The notes below the pieces were generated by a model. It saw only the letters and a program-made list of their open reading frames with translations. It did no database searches and had not been told where the DNA came from. This document shows, one piece after another, positions 53,904 through 63,005 of a stretch of DNA of 64,000 nucleotides; position 1 is the first letter of the stretch, and each line of letters begins with the position of its first letter. Source of the stretch: Immundisolibacterales bacterium (lineage in GTDB: Bacteria; Pseudomonadota; Gammaproteobacteria; HK1). The stretch spans positions 62,001 through 126,000 of the forward strand of contig JAPOPW010000024.1 in the NCBI GenBank assembly GCA_026712715.1. Direction: 5' to 3'. A program made the translations under genes and the position numbers.

Positions 53904-54921
53904 AAAAGGAAAAATTCGGGAAGCCTCCGGGTTGCAAGAGGACGCTCGCGCCGTGGCTGCAAAGAACTACTCGTTCTTTCTCGCACCGAAGTTCTCGATG
54001 TTCGCGTTCACGTCGGCCGTCGACCCGCTCTATACCGCCAATCGCCTGAGCGGAGGGCGTCTCTATGGCTGGCAGGTCGTGTCCCGGGACGGGGGGCCGG
54101 TCACCGCGAGCAACGGCCTTCCGGTAGCGGCCGATTCCTCCATGGAGGACGCGCGCGACTGCGACACGCTGTTCGTCTGCGCGGGTCTCGACGCCCACAA
54201 GCAGGCCGACCGGCACCTGACGGCGTGGCTTCGCCGGTTCGCGCGTCGAGGAAGAGCGATCGGAGGCCTTTGCTCCGGAACCCGCCTGCTCGCCCAGGCC
54301 GGACTCCTCGACGGTCACCGGTGCACCATTCACTGGGAAGACATCCAGGCCCTCTGCGAAGACTTTCCGGGGCTCGAGGTCACTTCCAATCTCTTCGAGA
54401 TCGATCGCAAGCGGATTACCTGCGCGGGCGGGACCGCCGCCCTCGACCTGATGCTCCATCTCATGGCCCTCGCCCACGGGGCGGAGCTCGCGGGCCGGGT
54501 GTCGGACCAATTCATGCACCAGCGGATCCGGGCTGCCCACGACCACCAGCGGATGGCCGCGCACGAGCGTCTCGGCGTGCGCGAGCCGAAGCTTCTCGCC
54601 GCAATTCGGGTCATGGAGGAGAACCTGGACGAGCCGCTGTCCCTCGGGGAGATCGCACGCCGGGCGAACCTCTCGGTACGGCAGCTCGAGCGCCTGTTCA
54701 AGCAGCGGCTCGTTTGTCCTCCTTCGCGCTACTATCTCGAGCTGAGACTCCATCACGCACGGCTGCTGCTGATGCGAGGGGCCTCTTCGATCCTTGCGAT
54801 CGCGCTCGCGGCCGGCTTCGCCTCCGCGTCGCACTTCAGCCGCCGCTACCGCGAGCACTTCGGGCACAGCCCGCGCGAGGAGCGCGGCTTCGCCTCCACC
54901 TTCCGCTCCTTCGACCGGTAG
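53893..54921 (+). CDS. GlxA family transcriptional regulator (DJ-1/PfpI-AraC)
   Basis: Regulator (342 aa from the ATG) with an N-terminal amidotransferase-like sensor domain (KNYSFFLAPKFSMFAFTSAVDPL onward, with GLCSGTRLLAQAG) and a C-terminal AraC DNA-binding domain (about 235-335: ISLGEIARRANLSVRQLERLFKQ-type helices and ASHFSRRYREHFGHSPREER). Members control glycine betaine, carnitine or dimethylglycine genes in proteobacteria, matching this locus. The ATG overlaps a TTGACA box; the GTG at 53953 just before the conserved N-terminus would give 322 aa and is a serious alternative. Confidence 0.9.
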   Translation: MTSRKGKIREASGLQEDARAVAAKNYSFFLAPKFSMFAFTSAVDPLYTANRLSGGRLYGWQVVSRDGGPVTASNGLPVAADSSMEDARDCDTLFVCAGLDAHKQADRHLTAWLRRFARRGRAIGGLCSGTRLLAQAGLLDGHRCTIHWEDIQALCEDFPGLEVTSNLFEIDRKRITCAGGTAALDLMLHLMALAHGAELAGRVSDQFMHQRIRAAHDHQRMAAHERLGVREPKLLAAIRVMEENLDEPLSLGEIARRANLSVRQLERLFKQRLVCPPSRYYLELRLHHARLLLMRGASSILAIALAAGFASASHFSRRYREHFGHSPREERGFASTFRSFDR

Positions 54922-55171
54922 CCTGGCCACGGGACGAGGGCGGTGCGCCCTCCGCTCCCGGCCGTGCCGTCTACTCCCGCTTCAATGCGGCAACCGGAAC
55001 GCGGTCCGGTCGTTCGGGCAGGGCTGCCGGCGAGCGGCGGCGCCGAGCTTCGCAGTTTCCATCGCATCCGCGGCGGCGCGTCGCGCGAAGAGCGCCGCGG
55101 ACCCACGTGCGCCGCTCGCGCCCGCGGCCGGATACCATTGGCGTGGGGAGTGACCGGAGGGACCGGCCGAC

Positions 55172-56719
55172 GTGGCGGAATACGTACTCGCAATCGACCA
55201 GGGGACGACGTCGACCCGCGCTCTGCTCTTCGATGCATCGGCGCGCATCGCCGTGGTGGCGCAGGAGACGTTCGAGCAGCACTTTCCCCGCCCCGGCGAG
55301 GTGGAGCACGAGCCCGAGGAGCTCTGGACGACGACCCTGTCGACCGTTCGGGCGGTGCTGGCGAAGGCGGGCTGCGGGGCGGGAGACATCGCCGCGGTCG
55401 GGATCGCGAACCAGCGCGAGACGGTGCTCGTGTGGGAGCGCGCGACCGGCCGGCCGATCCATCGCGCGATCGTGTGGCAGGACCGGCGCACCGCCGGGGA
55501 GTGCTCCGCGCTCCGGGAACGGGGCCACGAAGCGCTCGTCTCGGAGCGGACCGGCCTCCTTCTCGATCCGTACTTCTCCGCGACCAAGATCGCCTGGATC
55601 CTCGATCACGTGGACGGCGCACGGGCGCGGGCGGCGGCGGGGGAGCTCGCCTTCGGCACGGTGGACACGTTCCTCCTGTGGAGGCTGACCGGGGGACGGG
55701 TGCACGCGACGGACGCGACGAACGCCTCGCGCACTTCCCTCTACGACCTGCGTACCGGGGACTGGGACCCGGAATTGCTCGAGCTCTTCCGGGTACCCCG
55801 GGAAGTGTTGCCGGAGATTCGCGACTCGGCATCGGATTTCGGGACCTGCCGTGCGGAGCTGTTCGGAGGCGGCATCGCGATCGCCGGAGTCGCGGGCGAT
55901 CAGCAGGCCGCGACCCTCGGACAGGGCTGCTTCGCGCCGGGCATGATGAAGGCGACGTACGGCACCGGCTGCTTCCTGGTCGTGAACACCGGTTCGGCCC
56001 CGATCGCATCGCGCAATCGCCTCCTCACTACCGTGGTCTGGCAGCACGCGGGCGAGCGGGTGTACGGGCTCGAGGGGTCCATCTTCATCGCCGGGGCCGG
56101 GGTTCAGTGGCTCCGGGACGAGCTCGGGACGGTCGCGTCGGCGCCGGAGAGCGGACGGCTCGCCGCGCAGTCCGATCCCGACCAGGATGTCTACCTCGTG
56201 CCGGCGTTCACCGGTCTCGGGGCGCCGTGGTGGGATGCCGGCGCGCGGGGGGCGATATTCGGCCTGACCCGCGGGACCGGCCGGGCGGAGCTCGCGCGCG
56301 CCACCCTCGAGGCGGTGGGATACCAGACCCGGGACCTCATCGAAGCGGTGCGGCGGGACGGGGTGGAGGCTTCGGGACTGCGCGTGGACGGCGGCATGGC
56401 CGGTTCCGACTGGACCATGCAGTTCCTCGCCGACGTGCTCGATCTGCCCGTGGACCGTCCCGTCGACCTCGAGACCACCGCCCGCGGGGCCGCGTGGCTC
56501 GCGGGGGTTCACGCCGGCTTCTATCCGGGTCCGAAAGAGTGGTCGGCAAGGTGGGAACGCGACCGCCGGTTCACGCCGGCGTTGGACGCGCAAGAGCGCG
56601 AGCGAAAGCTCCGCGGCTGGCACGACGCCGTGCGGCGCACCCTGACCGGAAACGAGCCCGTAACCCCGGGACCGTCCGGGTTGCGAACCCCGGCGGCGGA
56701 CGGGAACGAGGCGCAATGA
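55172..56719 (+). CDS. glpK: Glycerol kinase
   Basis: FGGY-family kinase (515 aa) making glycerol 3-phosphate. The N-terminus [19 protein letters not shown], the QDRRTAGEC substrate region, [12 protein letters not shown] and the C-terminal [21 protein letters not shown] motif are diagnostic for GlpK. The GTG at 55172 follows GGAGGG and directly precedes the conserved N-terminus. The last 20 residues are beyond the usual end. Its stop overlaps the MOSC gene. Confidence 0.93.
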   Translation: MAEYVLAIDQGTTSTRALLFDASARIAVVAQETFEQHFPRPGEVEHEPEELWTTTLSTVRAVLAKAGCGAGDIAAVGIANQRETVLVWERATGRPIHRAIVWQDRRTAGECSALRERGHEALVSERTGLLLDPYFSATKIAWILDHVDGARARAAAGELAFGTVDTFLLWRLTGGRVHATDATNASRTSLYDLRTGDWDPELLELFRVPREVLPEIRDSASDFGTCRAELFGGGIAIAGVAGDQQAATLGQGCFAPGMMKATYGTGCFLVVNTGSAPIASRNRLLTTVVWQHAGERVYGLEGSIFIAGAGVQWLRDELGTVASAPESGRLAAQSDPDQDVYLVPAFTGLGAPWWDAGARGAIFGLTRGTGRAELARATLEAVGYQTRDLIEAVRRDGVEASGLRVDGGMAGSDWTMQFLADVLDLPVDRPVDLETTARGAAWLAGVHAGFYPGPKEWSARWERDRRFTPALDAQERERKLRGWHDAVRRTLTGNEPVTPGPSGLRTPAADGNEAQ

Positions 56720-57531
56720 CCGTCCGGCGCGTTGCCGCCATCTCCGTCTATCCGGTGAAGTCCGCGGCCGGGATGGCGCTCGATGCCTGCAGGGTCGAGC
56801 TGCGCGGTCTCGCCGGTGACCGGCGGTGGATGGTAACGGACCCGACCGGCCGCTTCCTCACCGGCCGCGAGCACCCGCGCCTCGTGCTCGTGCGCGCCCG
56901 GATCGTGGATGACGGCCTTCGCCTCGAGACGCCCGGACTTGCACCCCTCACCGTGACTCGATCGGAATTGCAAGTCCGGTCCCGAATCCGGGCGGTCACG
57001 ATCTGGGGGGACGGCTGCGAGGGAGTGGACACGGGCGACGAAGCGGCGGCCTGGTTCGGCGAGCTGCTGGGCACGCCGGCCCGTCTCGTGGAGATGACCG
57101 ACGATTGCTCTCGTCGCGCCGATCCCGAGGTCGCGCGGCCGGGGGACCTCGTGAGCTTCGCCGACTGCTTCCCGGTGCTCCTCATCGGAAGCGCATCGCT
57201 TGACGACCTGAACGCGCGCCTTGGCGAGCCCGCCTCCATGCGCCGCTTTCGTCCGAACCTCGTCGTCGAGGGCGCCCCGCCGTTCGCGGAGGACCACTGG
57301 TGGCGGATCCGGATTGGCGAGGTCGAGCTCGAGGGAGCGGAGAACTGCGAGCGCTGCGCGTTCCCGACCATCGACCCCGACACGGGGGTGAAGGACTCGC
57401 GACGCGAGCCGATGCGGACCCTCGCGACCTACCGGCGACGCGCGGAGGGGGGCGTGTTCCTCGGACAGAGCCTCATCCCGCGCACCCTCGGCACGATCCG
57501 CGTGGGCGACGCGGTCGAGGTCCTGACCTGA
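56716..57531 (+). CDS. MOSC domain-containing protein
   Basis: Molybdenum-cofactor-sulfurase C-terminal-type protein (271 aa) with the N-terminal beta-barrel domain ([20 protein letters not shown]) and a MOSC domain whose conserved cysteine lies in [16 protein letters not shown]. Related to YcbX and mARC proteins that reduce N-hydroxylated compounds, usually with a ferredoxin partner. The ATGA overlap with glpK means coupled translation, with no obvious metabolic reason. Confidence 0.87.
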   Translation: MTVRRVAAISVYPVKSAAGMALDACRVELRGLAGDRRWMVTDPTGRFLTGREHPRLVLVRARIVDDGLRLETPGLAPLTVTRSELQVRSRIRAVTIWGDGCEGVDTGDEAAAWFGELLGTPARLVEMTDDCSRRADPEVARPGDLVSFADCFPVLLIGSASLDDLNARLGEPASMRRFRPNLVVEGAPPFAEDHWWRIRIGEVELEGAENCERCAFPTIDPDTGVKDSRREPMRTLATYRRRAEGGVFLGQSLIPRTLGTIRVGDAVEVLT

Positions 57532-57657
57532 CCTGCGGCAATCACCGACCGTCCGCGGTGGATACCGGCCGGTTCGCGCCAGTCGGCCGTGCTCCTTTGC
57601 GCCGCTTCGATGGCATTGACCGTATCGAAGGGCGGCTCGCGGCCCTCCGGAGGCTGC

Positions 57658-58431
57658 CTACTGGGCGACGACGCCGCCGTCCACGGGAAGGATTACTCCG
57701 CTCACGAAGGCGGCGGCATCGGAGCAGAGCCAGACCGCGGCTTCCGCGATCTCGCGCGGGGTCCCCATCCTGCCGAGCGGGGTCCGCCCCACCATCCAGT
57801 CCTCGATCTCCGGCTTGCTCGAGACGACCCCCTCTACCATCGCGGTCCGCGTGTACCCGGGGCTGAGGGCGTTCACGCGGATGTTCCGCTTCGCGTAGTC
57901 GAGGGCGGCCGTCTTCGTGAGCCCCGCCACCGCGTGCTTGCTCGCGGTGTACGCGGCGGTGCCCGCCGCCGCCACCAGCCCGTAGATGGACGACAGGTTC
58001 ACGATCGCGCCGCCCCCGCCTTGGAGCATCGGCTCGATCTCGCGCTTCATGCACAGCCACACCCCGGTGAGGTTGACGTCGATGACCCGCCGCCACTCCT
58101 CCTCCGTGAACTCATGGGTCCGGGTGCGAACGAACGTCGCGGTCCCGGCACTGTTCACCGCGCAGTCGAGTCCTCCGAAGCTCGCGACGGCTGCGTCGAC
58201 CATCGCGGCGACCTCGTCCGCCCGCGTCACGTCCGTTCGCACGAAGACGGCCTCGCCGCCCCCTTCGAGTATCGCCTTCGCCGTGCTCTCGCCGCCGCCG
58301 GCGGCGATATCGGCGATCACGACGCGGGCCCCGCGCGCAGCGAAGAGGAGGGCGGCCTCGCGTCCGATCCCGGAGCCGCCTCCGGTGACGAGGGCGGTAC
58401 GGTGGTCGAAGCGGGCGGAATCGCTGGCCAT
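57658..58431 (-). CDS. Short-chain dehydrogenase/reductase
   Basis: Classical SDR (257 aa). The coenzyme motif TGGGSGIG is at residues 16-23, an Asp after the second strand (IADIAAGG) suggests NAD preference, and the active site is NLSSIYG followed by YTASK. It follows the TauD/TfdA-like gene by 50 nt and probably acts in the same pathway. Confidence 0.9.
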   Translation of the reverse strand: MASDSARFDHRTALVTGGGSGIGREAALLFAARGARVVIADIAAGGGESTAKAILEGGGEAVFVRTDVTRADEVAAMVDAAVASFGGLDCAVNSAGTATFVRTRTHEFTEEEWRRVIDVNLTGVWLCMKREIEPMLQGGGGAIVNLSSIYGLVAAAGTAAYTASKHAVAGLTKTAALDYAKRNIRVNALSPGYTRTAMVEGVVSSKPEIEDWMVGRTPLGRMGTPREIAEAAVWLCSDAAAFVSGVILPVDGGVVAQ

Positions 58432-58481
58432 GGAATGCTTCCTCGTGGATCAGGACCGGGTCGCCGGGACCGCCCCGGTGG

Positions 58482-59372
58482 TCAGGAACTCGTGCGATGC
58501 CGAAACGGCGCGTCTCCGATTACCGTGCAACGTCGAATGACCCGCCGCTCGTTCGCGGTGTCGTACGGGGTCGCCCGGTGCATCAAACAGCGGTTGTCCC
58601 ACACGACGAGCTGCCGGGGACGCCAGTGGTGCCGGTAGACCGTGCCGAGGCTCGCCGCCGCCTCGTTCAGCTCATCCACGAGCCTTCGCCCTGCCGCATA
58701 GTCCATCCCTTCAATCGTCTCCGCGTGATCGCCGAGAAACAGGCAATCGCGCTCCGTATCGGGATGGGTGCGGATGATCGGGTGGATGACCGGCGGTACC
58801 TGCCGGCGCTGCTCTTCGGTCATCGGCTCCTCTCCATGTCTTCGCGTGCGCGAGAAGTCGAGACTGTGGATGGCACGCAAGTCCTCGATCCTCTCGCGTG
58901 ATTCGGGCGCAAGCCGGTCGAGGGCGCTGTACATGTCGCAGAAGTGGGTCTCCCCGCCCCGGGCGGGGATCTCCACCGCGTACATCATCGTCGCGAGCCC
59001 GGTCCGGGCCTGCCAGGACCCGTCGGTATGCCACTCGAGAGTCCCGCGGTCGGGATGCCGGCCCGAGGGCCGGCCTTCCGCATCGAGATTGGACAGCCGG
59101 TACAGCTCGGGGTAGCCATCCGCGTGGTACTGGTTCATGACGTGGACCTGCACCTCCCCGAAATGGCGGGCGAACTCGACCTGGCCCCTCGGCGGCACCT
59201 CTTCGCCGGAGAAGACGAGGACCTGCCACTCGAGAAAGGCGGCACGCACGGCCGCGAAGCGCTCGTTCGCAATCGGCGCTCCGAAGTCGAATCCGCTGAT
59301 TTCGGCCCCGAGGCCGCCGGCGAGGGGCTTTAGGTCGAAGTCCGGTCGTCGGGGAATCGGTGTGGCGTTCAC
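58482..59372 (-). CDS. TauD/TfdA family Fe(II)/2-oxoglutarate dioxygenase
   Basis: Dioxygenase (296 aa). The iron ligands are in EWHTDGSW (His-x-Asp) and MHRATPYD (distal His), and the 2-oxoglutarate-binding Arg lies in ANERRVIRRCTV. The N-terminus PLAGGLGAEISGFDF is typical. The family cleaves sulfonates, phenoxyacetates or hydroxylates amines. I take the GTG at 59372; an ATG at 59405 would add 11 residues. Paired with the SDR gene downstream. Confidence 0.87.
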   Translation of the reverse strand: MNATPIPRRPDFDLKPLAGGLGAEISGFDFGAPIANERFAAVRAAFLEWQVLVFSGEEVPPRGQVEFARHFGEVQVHVMNQYHADGYPELYRLSNLDAEGRPSGRHPDRGTLEWHTDGSWQARTGLATMMYAVEIPARGGETHFCDMYSALDRLAPESRERIEDLRAIHSLDFSRTRRHGEEPMTEEQRRQVPPVIHPIIRTHPDTERDCLFLGDHAETIEGMDYAAGRRLVDELNEAAASLGTVYRHHWRPRQLVVWDNRCLMHRATPYDTANERRVIRRCTVIGDAPFRHRTSS

Positions 59373-59731
59373 GGGGTCCGGTCCTCGCTGTCGACCCCGT
59401 CCCATGCCATGGGGGCACCCGCCGGGGTTCGTCGGGGAATAGTAGAAATACTCTTCAAAAACGGTAAGTTGCGGTTGGCCTGAACGTACCGTCTCGTCGC
59501 GCTGGATGGCGCATCTAACCACGCGGAAAGGTCCCGATCAATCCGATGATCCGCCGGTCGCGTGGCAACGCTGGAATCAGTCAAGCCCTTGCGTCGAATC
59601 CCGAGAGGCTCCGCGCAGGCGGTCAACGTCGGCGCGACGCCGCTTCTACCACGCCGGGACCATCGGCATCCGGGCCGCAACTCGCCGTCCGAAAACAGGG
59701 GCTTGCCGGTGCGGCACCGCCACCCTCAAAC
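59373..59731. other. Intergenic region, nothing recognised
   Basis: About 360 nt between the dioxygenase start and the end of the phosphatase-family gene, both on -. It should contain the dioxygenase promoter. An A/T-richer stretch lies at 59438-59470 on an otherwise GC-rich background. Confidence 0.3.
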
Positions 59732-60787
59732 TCAGGCCGGTGCGATGGTGACCGCGAGCAGCTCATGGTCCGAGATCGCGGCGCCGGCGTCGTCGACGGC
59801 AGCGACCGTGGCCGGATCCCGGGCGAGGAGCCTGCGGGTGAAGAACCAGTCGATGCGTCCGTGGGGCGGTTCCGGGGTTCCGTCGGGTCTCGTGCGCTGG
59901 GTGGCGTGCGCTGTGTTGCACGCGGCCCGATCGTAGCCGCGCGCCTGCAGCACTTCGAACAGAGGTTCATAGGGGACCGGATCGAGGAACCGGCCCGGGT
60001 CTGCCCGCTCCAGCACCTTCCTCCCCGGATGGACGTTGAGCGCAGAATACGAGGCGCTGGTCGTGTTGAAGTCGCCGCCCAGGATGACCGGACCGTCCCC
60101 GTGATAGACGTCTATGGCGTCCAGCAACGCGGTGGCCTGCCGCGCGCGGTCATCGGGGTCGCTGTGGCTCTCGAGGTGGGTCGAGACGAAGGCGACGGAC
60201 ACGCCGGCGACGTCCAGTTTTCCGGCCACCGCGATGCGCCCGCCGATGCGTGGCTCGTCACGAAGTCCGTCGAACCATGCGCCGCCCGCGTCGATTCGGA
60301 TGAGGGCCGGGCGGTCGAACTCCCGTGCGGCGAGGATCGCGCCGCCGTGCAGCCCCTCCCGGTTCTCGGCGCCGGCGTGCCAGCTCCGTTCCCGGGCATC
60401 GCCGAGGCCGAGCTCCACGAACTCCACGCCGAAGACGTGGCCGAGGTCGAGAGCCTCGGCCAGCCACCGGGTCGTGTGGTGCTGGCCCGAACGCGCCATT
60501 CCGAGGTCCATCTCGCACAGCAGCACGACATCGGCCGCGACGATCCGCAGCAGGTCTGCGGATGCTTCGAGATACTTGGCGCGTTCCGCGTTCCAGAACG
60601 CGACTCGAAGCTCGTGCGCGGGCGTGGAGGACGGTTCCGGTGGCGGCACGACCTCGATGCGTCGCAGAACGTCGAGCCCCTCGGCCGCGCCGTCATGGGT
60701 CGCCGCGCCCGTCCCGTGCGCCGCCCGGCGGGCGGGGCTCAAGGTGGGGCTCTCGGCCTGGGTCTCCTCGATGAGGACGGAAATCAC
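59732..60787 (-). CDS. Endonuclease/exonuclease/phosphatase family protein
   Basis: Metal-dependent hydrolase (351 aa from a GTG). The EEP fold is shown by RVAFWNAERAKY, LLCEMDLGM, STHLESHSDP, GGDFNT and the C-terminal ISDHELLAV. The first 60 residues are not conserved and the true start may be further in. No signal peptide. It is the last gene of a sugar/polyol ABC operon, 28 nt after the ATPase gene, which hints at hydrolysis of an imported phosphodiester or phosphate ester; that is inference. Confidence 0.82.
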   Translation of the reverse strand: MISVLIEETQAESPTLSPARRAAHGTGAATHDGAAEGLDVLRRIEVVPPPEPSSTPAHELRVAFWNAERAKYLEASADLLRIVAADVVLLCEMDLGMARSGQHHTTRWLAEALDLGHVFGVEFVELGLGDARERSWHAGAENREGLHGGAILAAREFDRPALIRIDAGGAWFDGLRDEPRIGGRIAVAGKLDVAGVSVAFVSTHLESHSDPDDRARQATALLDAIDVYHGDGPVILGGDFNTTSASYSALNVHPGRKVLERADPGRFLDPVPYEPLFEVLQARGYDRAACNTAHATQRTRPDGTPEPPHGRIDWFFTRRLLARDPATVAAVDDAGAAISDHELLAVTIAPA

Positions 60788-60815
60788 CGCTTCTTCACGC
60801 CGCCGGCAACCGTGA

Positions 60816-61892
60816 TCAGCCTTGCCGAACGGATGCGCGGGCGCCGGTGATCAGGGTTTCGCGGCCGCGTTCGAACAGCAGCACGTGCTCGGGGTGGAAT
60901 CCTATGCGCAAGTTCTCGCCGGGCGCGTGACGCGCGCCGGCACCACTCTCCAGCACGCGAATGTTTCCCAGAGGCGAATCCGCGACGTAGAGAGTCTCGC
61001 GCCCCATCGGCTCGATCTGGTCGATGCGGCATTCCAAGCCGCCCGTCGCCATGAATTGCAGGTGTTCGGGCCGGATGCCGAGGATGACCTCCCCCGTCGC
61101 GGGCTCACCCTCCAGAGCGAGCGGATGATCGTTGACGATGAGCCGTCCGTCCGCCGCGTATCCGTCGAGGAGGTTGATGGGCGGAGAACCGACGAATGCC
61201 GCCACGAACCGGCTTGCCGGCCGGCGATACAGGTCGTCCGGCGTGCCGATCTGCTCAATCTTCCCGTCCGACATGCACACGATGCGGTCGGCCATCGTCG
61301 TCGCTTCGACCTGGTCGTGGGTGACGAGAACCGTCGTCACCTTGAGCCGTTCCTGGAGCGCCTTGATCTCGGTGCGCATGACGAGGCGGAGGGAGGCGTC
61401 GAGATTCGAGAGCGGCTCGTCGAGGAGCAGCAGGGTCGGGTCCTTCACGAGGGCGCGGGCCAGCGCGACCCGTTGCTGCTGGCCGCCCGAGAGCTGTTCC
61501 GGCCGGCGCTCGAGGAGCTCCGCGACGCGAACCAACTCGGCGGCGTCGTGGACCCTGCGGCTCACCTCCGCATCGGGCACTTTCTTGAACTTCAGGGGGA
61601 AGGCGATGTTCTTGAACACCGTCATGTGCGGGTAGAGCGCGTACGACTGGAACACGATGCCGACGTTGCGGTCGCGTGCCTCGACCTCGTTCACCCTCGC
61701 GCCGTCGAACAGGAGGTCGCCCCCCGACGGCAGGTAGATCCCGGCCAGCATGAAGAGGGTCGTCGACTTGCCGCAACCGGACGGGCCGAGCAGCGAGACG
61801 AACTCGCCGTCGTCGATCTTGAGGCTCATGTCCGGAATGACCGTCACGTCCCCGAACTGCTTCTGAATCCTCCGGAATTCGATCGTTGCCAT
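60816..61892 (-). CDS. Sugar/glycerol-phosphate-type ABC transporter ATP-binding protein
   Basis: MalK/UgpC-type ATPase (358 aa): Walker [10 protein letters not shown] at about 36-44, LSGGQQQR signature, [14 protein letters not shown] Walker B, VTHDQVEATTM switch, and a C-terminal TOBE domain from about 235. It is clearly related to the ATPase at 38492 but belongs to a separate importer. The ATG is 3 nt after the permease stop. Confidence 0.91.
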   Translation of the reverse strand: MATIEFRRIQKQFGDVTVIPDMSLKIDDGEFVSLLGPSGCGKSTTLFMLAGIYLPSGGDLLFDGARVNEVEARDRNVGIVFQSYALYPHMTVFKNIAFPLKFKKVPDAEVSRRVHDAAELVRVAELLERRPEQLSGGQQQRVALARALVKDPTLLLLDEPLSNLDASLRLVMRTEIKALQERLKVTTVLVTHDQVEATTMADRIVCMSDGKIEQIGTPDDLYRRPASRFVAAFVGSPPINLLDGYAADGRLIVNDHPLALEGEPATGEVILGIRPEHLQFMATGGLECRIDQIEPMGRETLYVADSPLGNIRVLESGAGARHAPGENLRIGFHPEHVLLFERGRETLITGARASVRQG

Positions 61893-61895
61893 GGA

Positions 61896-63002
61896 TCAGC
61901 CCTTCAGTCCGCCGACGGTCATCTGGAGCAGGTACTTCTGCGCAATCGTATAAAGGAGAAAGCTCGGGATGATGTAGAAAAGGCCCACTGCGGACACGAT
62001 GCCGTAGTCGACACCCAGGTTCGTTTCCTCGGTCACGAAGAACGTGTAGAGGCTCATCGTCCATCTCACGTTCGAGGACAACAGTGTCAGCACGAATATG
62101 AACTCTTCCCAGCCGCGAATGAACACGAAGACCGCCACCGCAATCATGCCGTTGCTGACCTGGGGCAGCACGACCCTGACGAATGCCTGGCGGCGGGTCG
62201 CGCCATCGGTGAGCGCGCTCATCTCGATTTCCCACGGGACGGCGTCGAAGAAGCCTTTCATGATGAAGACGGCAAACGGCATCTCGATGCCGACGATGAC
62301 CAGCATCACCCCGGTCAAGGTGTCGAGGAGACCAATCTGCCACATGACGATGAAGATCGGAATCAGCAGCACGGTCGTCGGAAACGCGTGCAATATCAGC
62401 ATTGTGGCCAACGAGGAGGCGCGGAAGCGGTACTGGAATCGGGAAATGTAGTAGCCCGCGAGGCTCGAGATCGTCACGACGATCAGGGTGGCCGTACCAG
62501 CGATGAAGAGCGAGTTCCAGAACGCCGACCAAACGGAAGGGAACGACGTCAGGCTGAACTCGGGGTTGTCTTCCGCCGCGACGATTTCCCGGTACGCGGT
62601 GTTGAACTCGGGAATGTACAGGAACCGGAAATTGTAGAGATGCAGGTGCGGCCCGACGATCACGGCGTAAAGCACTATCGTCACGAGCCAGATGATCCCC
62701 CAACCGGTCATCGCGTGGCGCCGGCTGCGGGCCAGGGTCGCCCATACCCACGTCGCGACCACCGCCGGCACGAGGATGAGAATGGACGGCCACAGGACCT
62801 TCGTGTCGACCCCCTCCATGCCGGCGGAAAACGCCAGGGTCAGCAACCAGAAGTAGGGCACGATGACCGGAATCGACACCGCGATCAGAAAGGTGAAGAG
62901 CGAAGCGTCCTTGGCCCTGCGCGAACGGCGGGCCCTGAACGCGAGCTCGTCCCAATGTCTCTGGGCCTCAGTGCGTCCCGCGTCGATGCCGGTGCCGGAC
63001 AT
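61896..63002 (-). CDS. Sugar ABC transporter permease, MalG type, with N-terminal extension
   Basis: Permease of 368 aa, longer than the usual 270-300. The extra part includes an Arg-rich cytoplasmic start and additional hydrophobic segments before the first family motif. The EAA-like loop reads EMSALTDGATRRQAFVRVVLPQ. It lies 3 nt after the MalF-type gene. Confidence 0.88.
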   Translation of the reverse strand: MSGTGIDAGRTEAQRHWDELAFRARRSRRAKDASLFTFLIAVSIPVIVPYFWLLTLAFSAGMEGVDTKVLWPSILILVPAVVATWVWATLARSRRHAMTGWGIIWLVTIVLYAVIVGPHLHLYNFRFLYIPEFNTAYREIVAAEDNPEFSLTSFPSVWSAFWNSLFIAGTATLIVVTISSLAGYYISRFQYRFRASSLATMLILHAFPTTVLLIPIFIVMWQIGLLDTLTGVMLVIVGIEMPFAVFIMKGFFDAVPWEIEMSALTDGATRRQAFVRVVLPQVSNGMIAVAVFVFIRGWEEFIFVLTLLSSNVRWTMSLYTFFVTEETNLGVDYGIVSAVGLFYIIPSFLLYTIAQKYLLQMTVGGLKG

Positions 63003-63005
63003 GGG

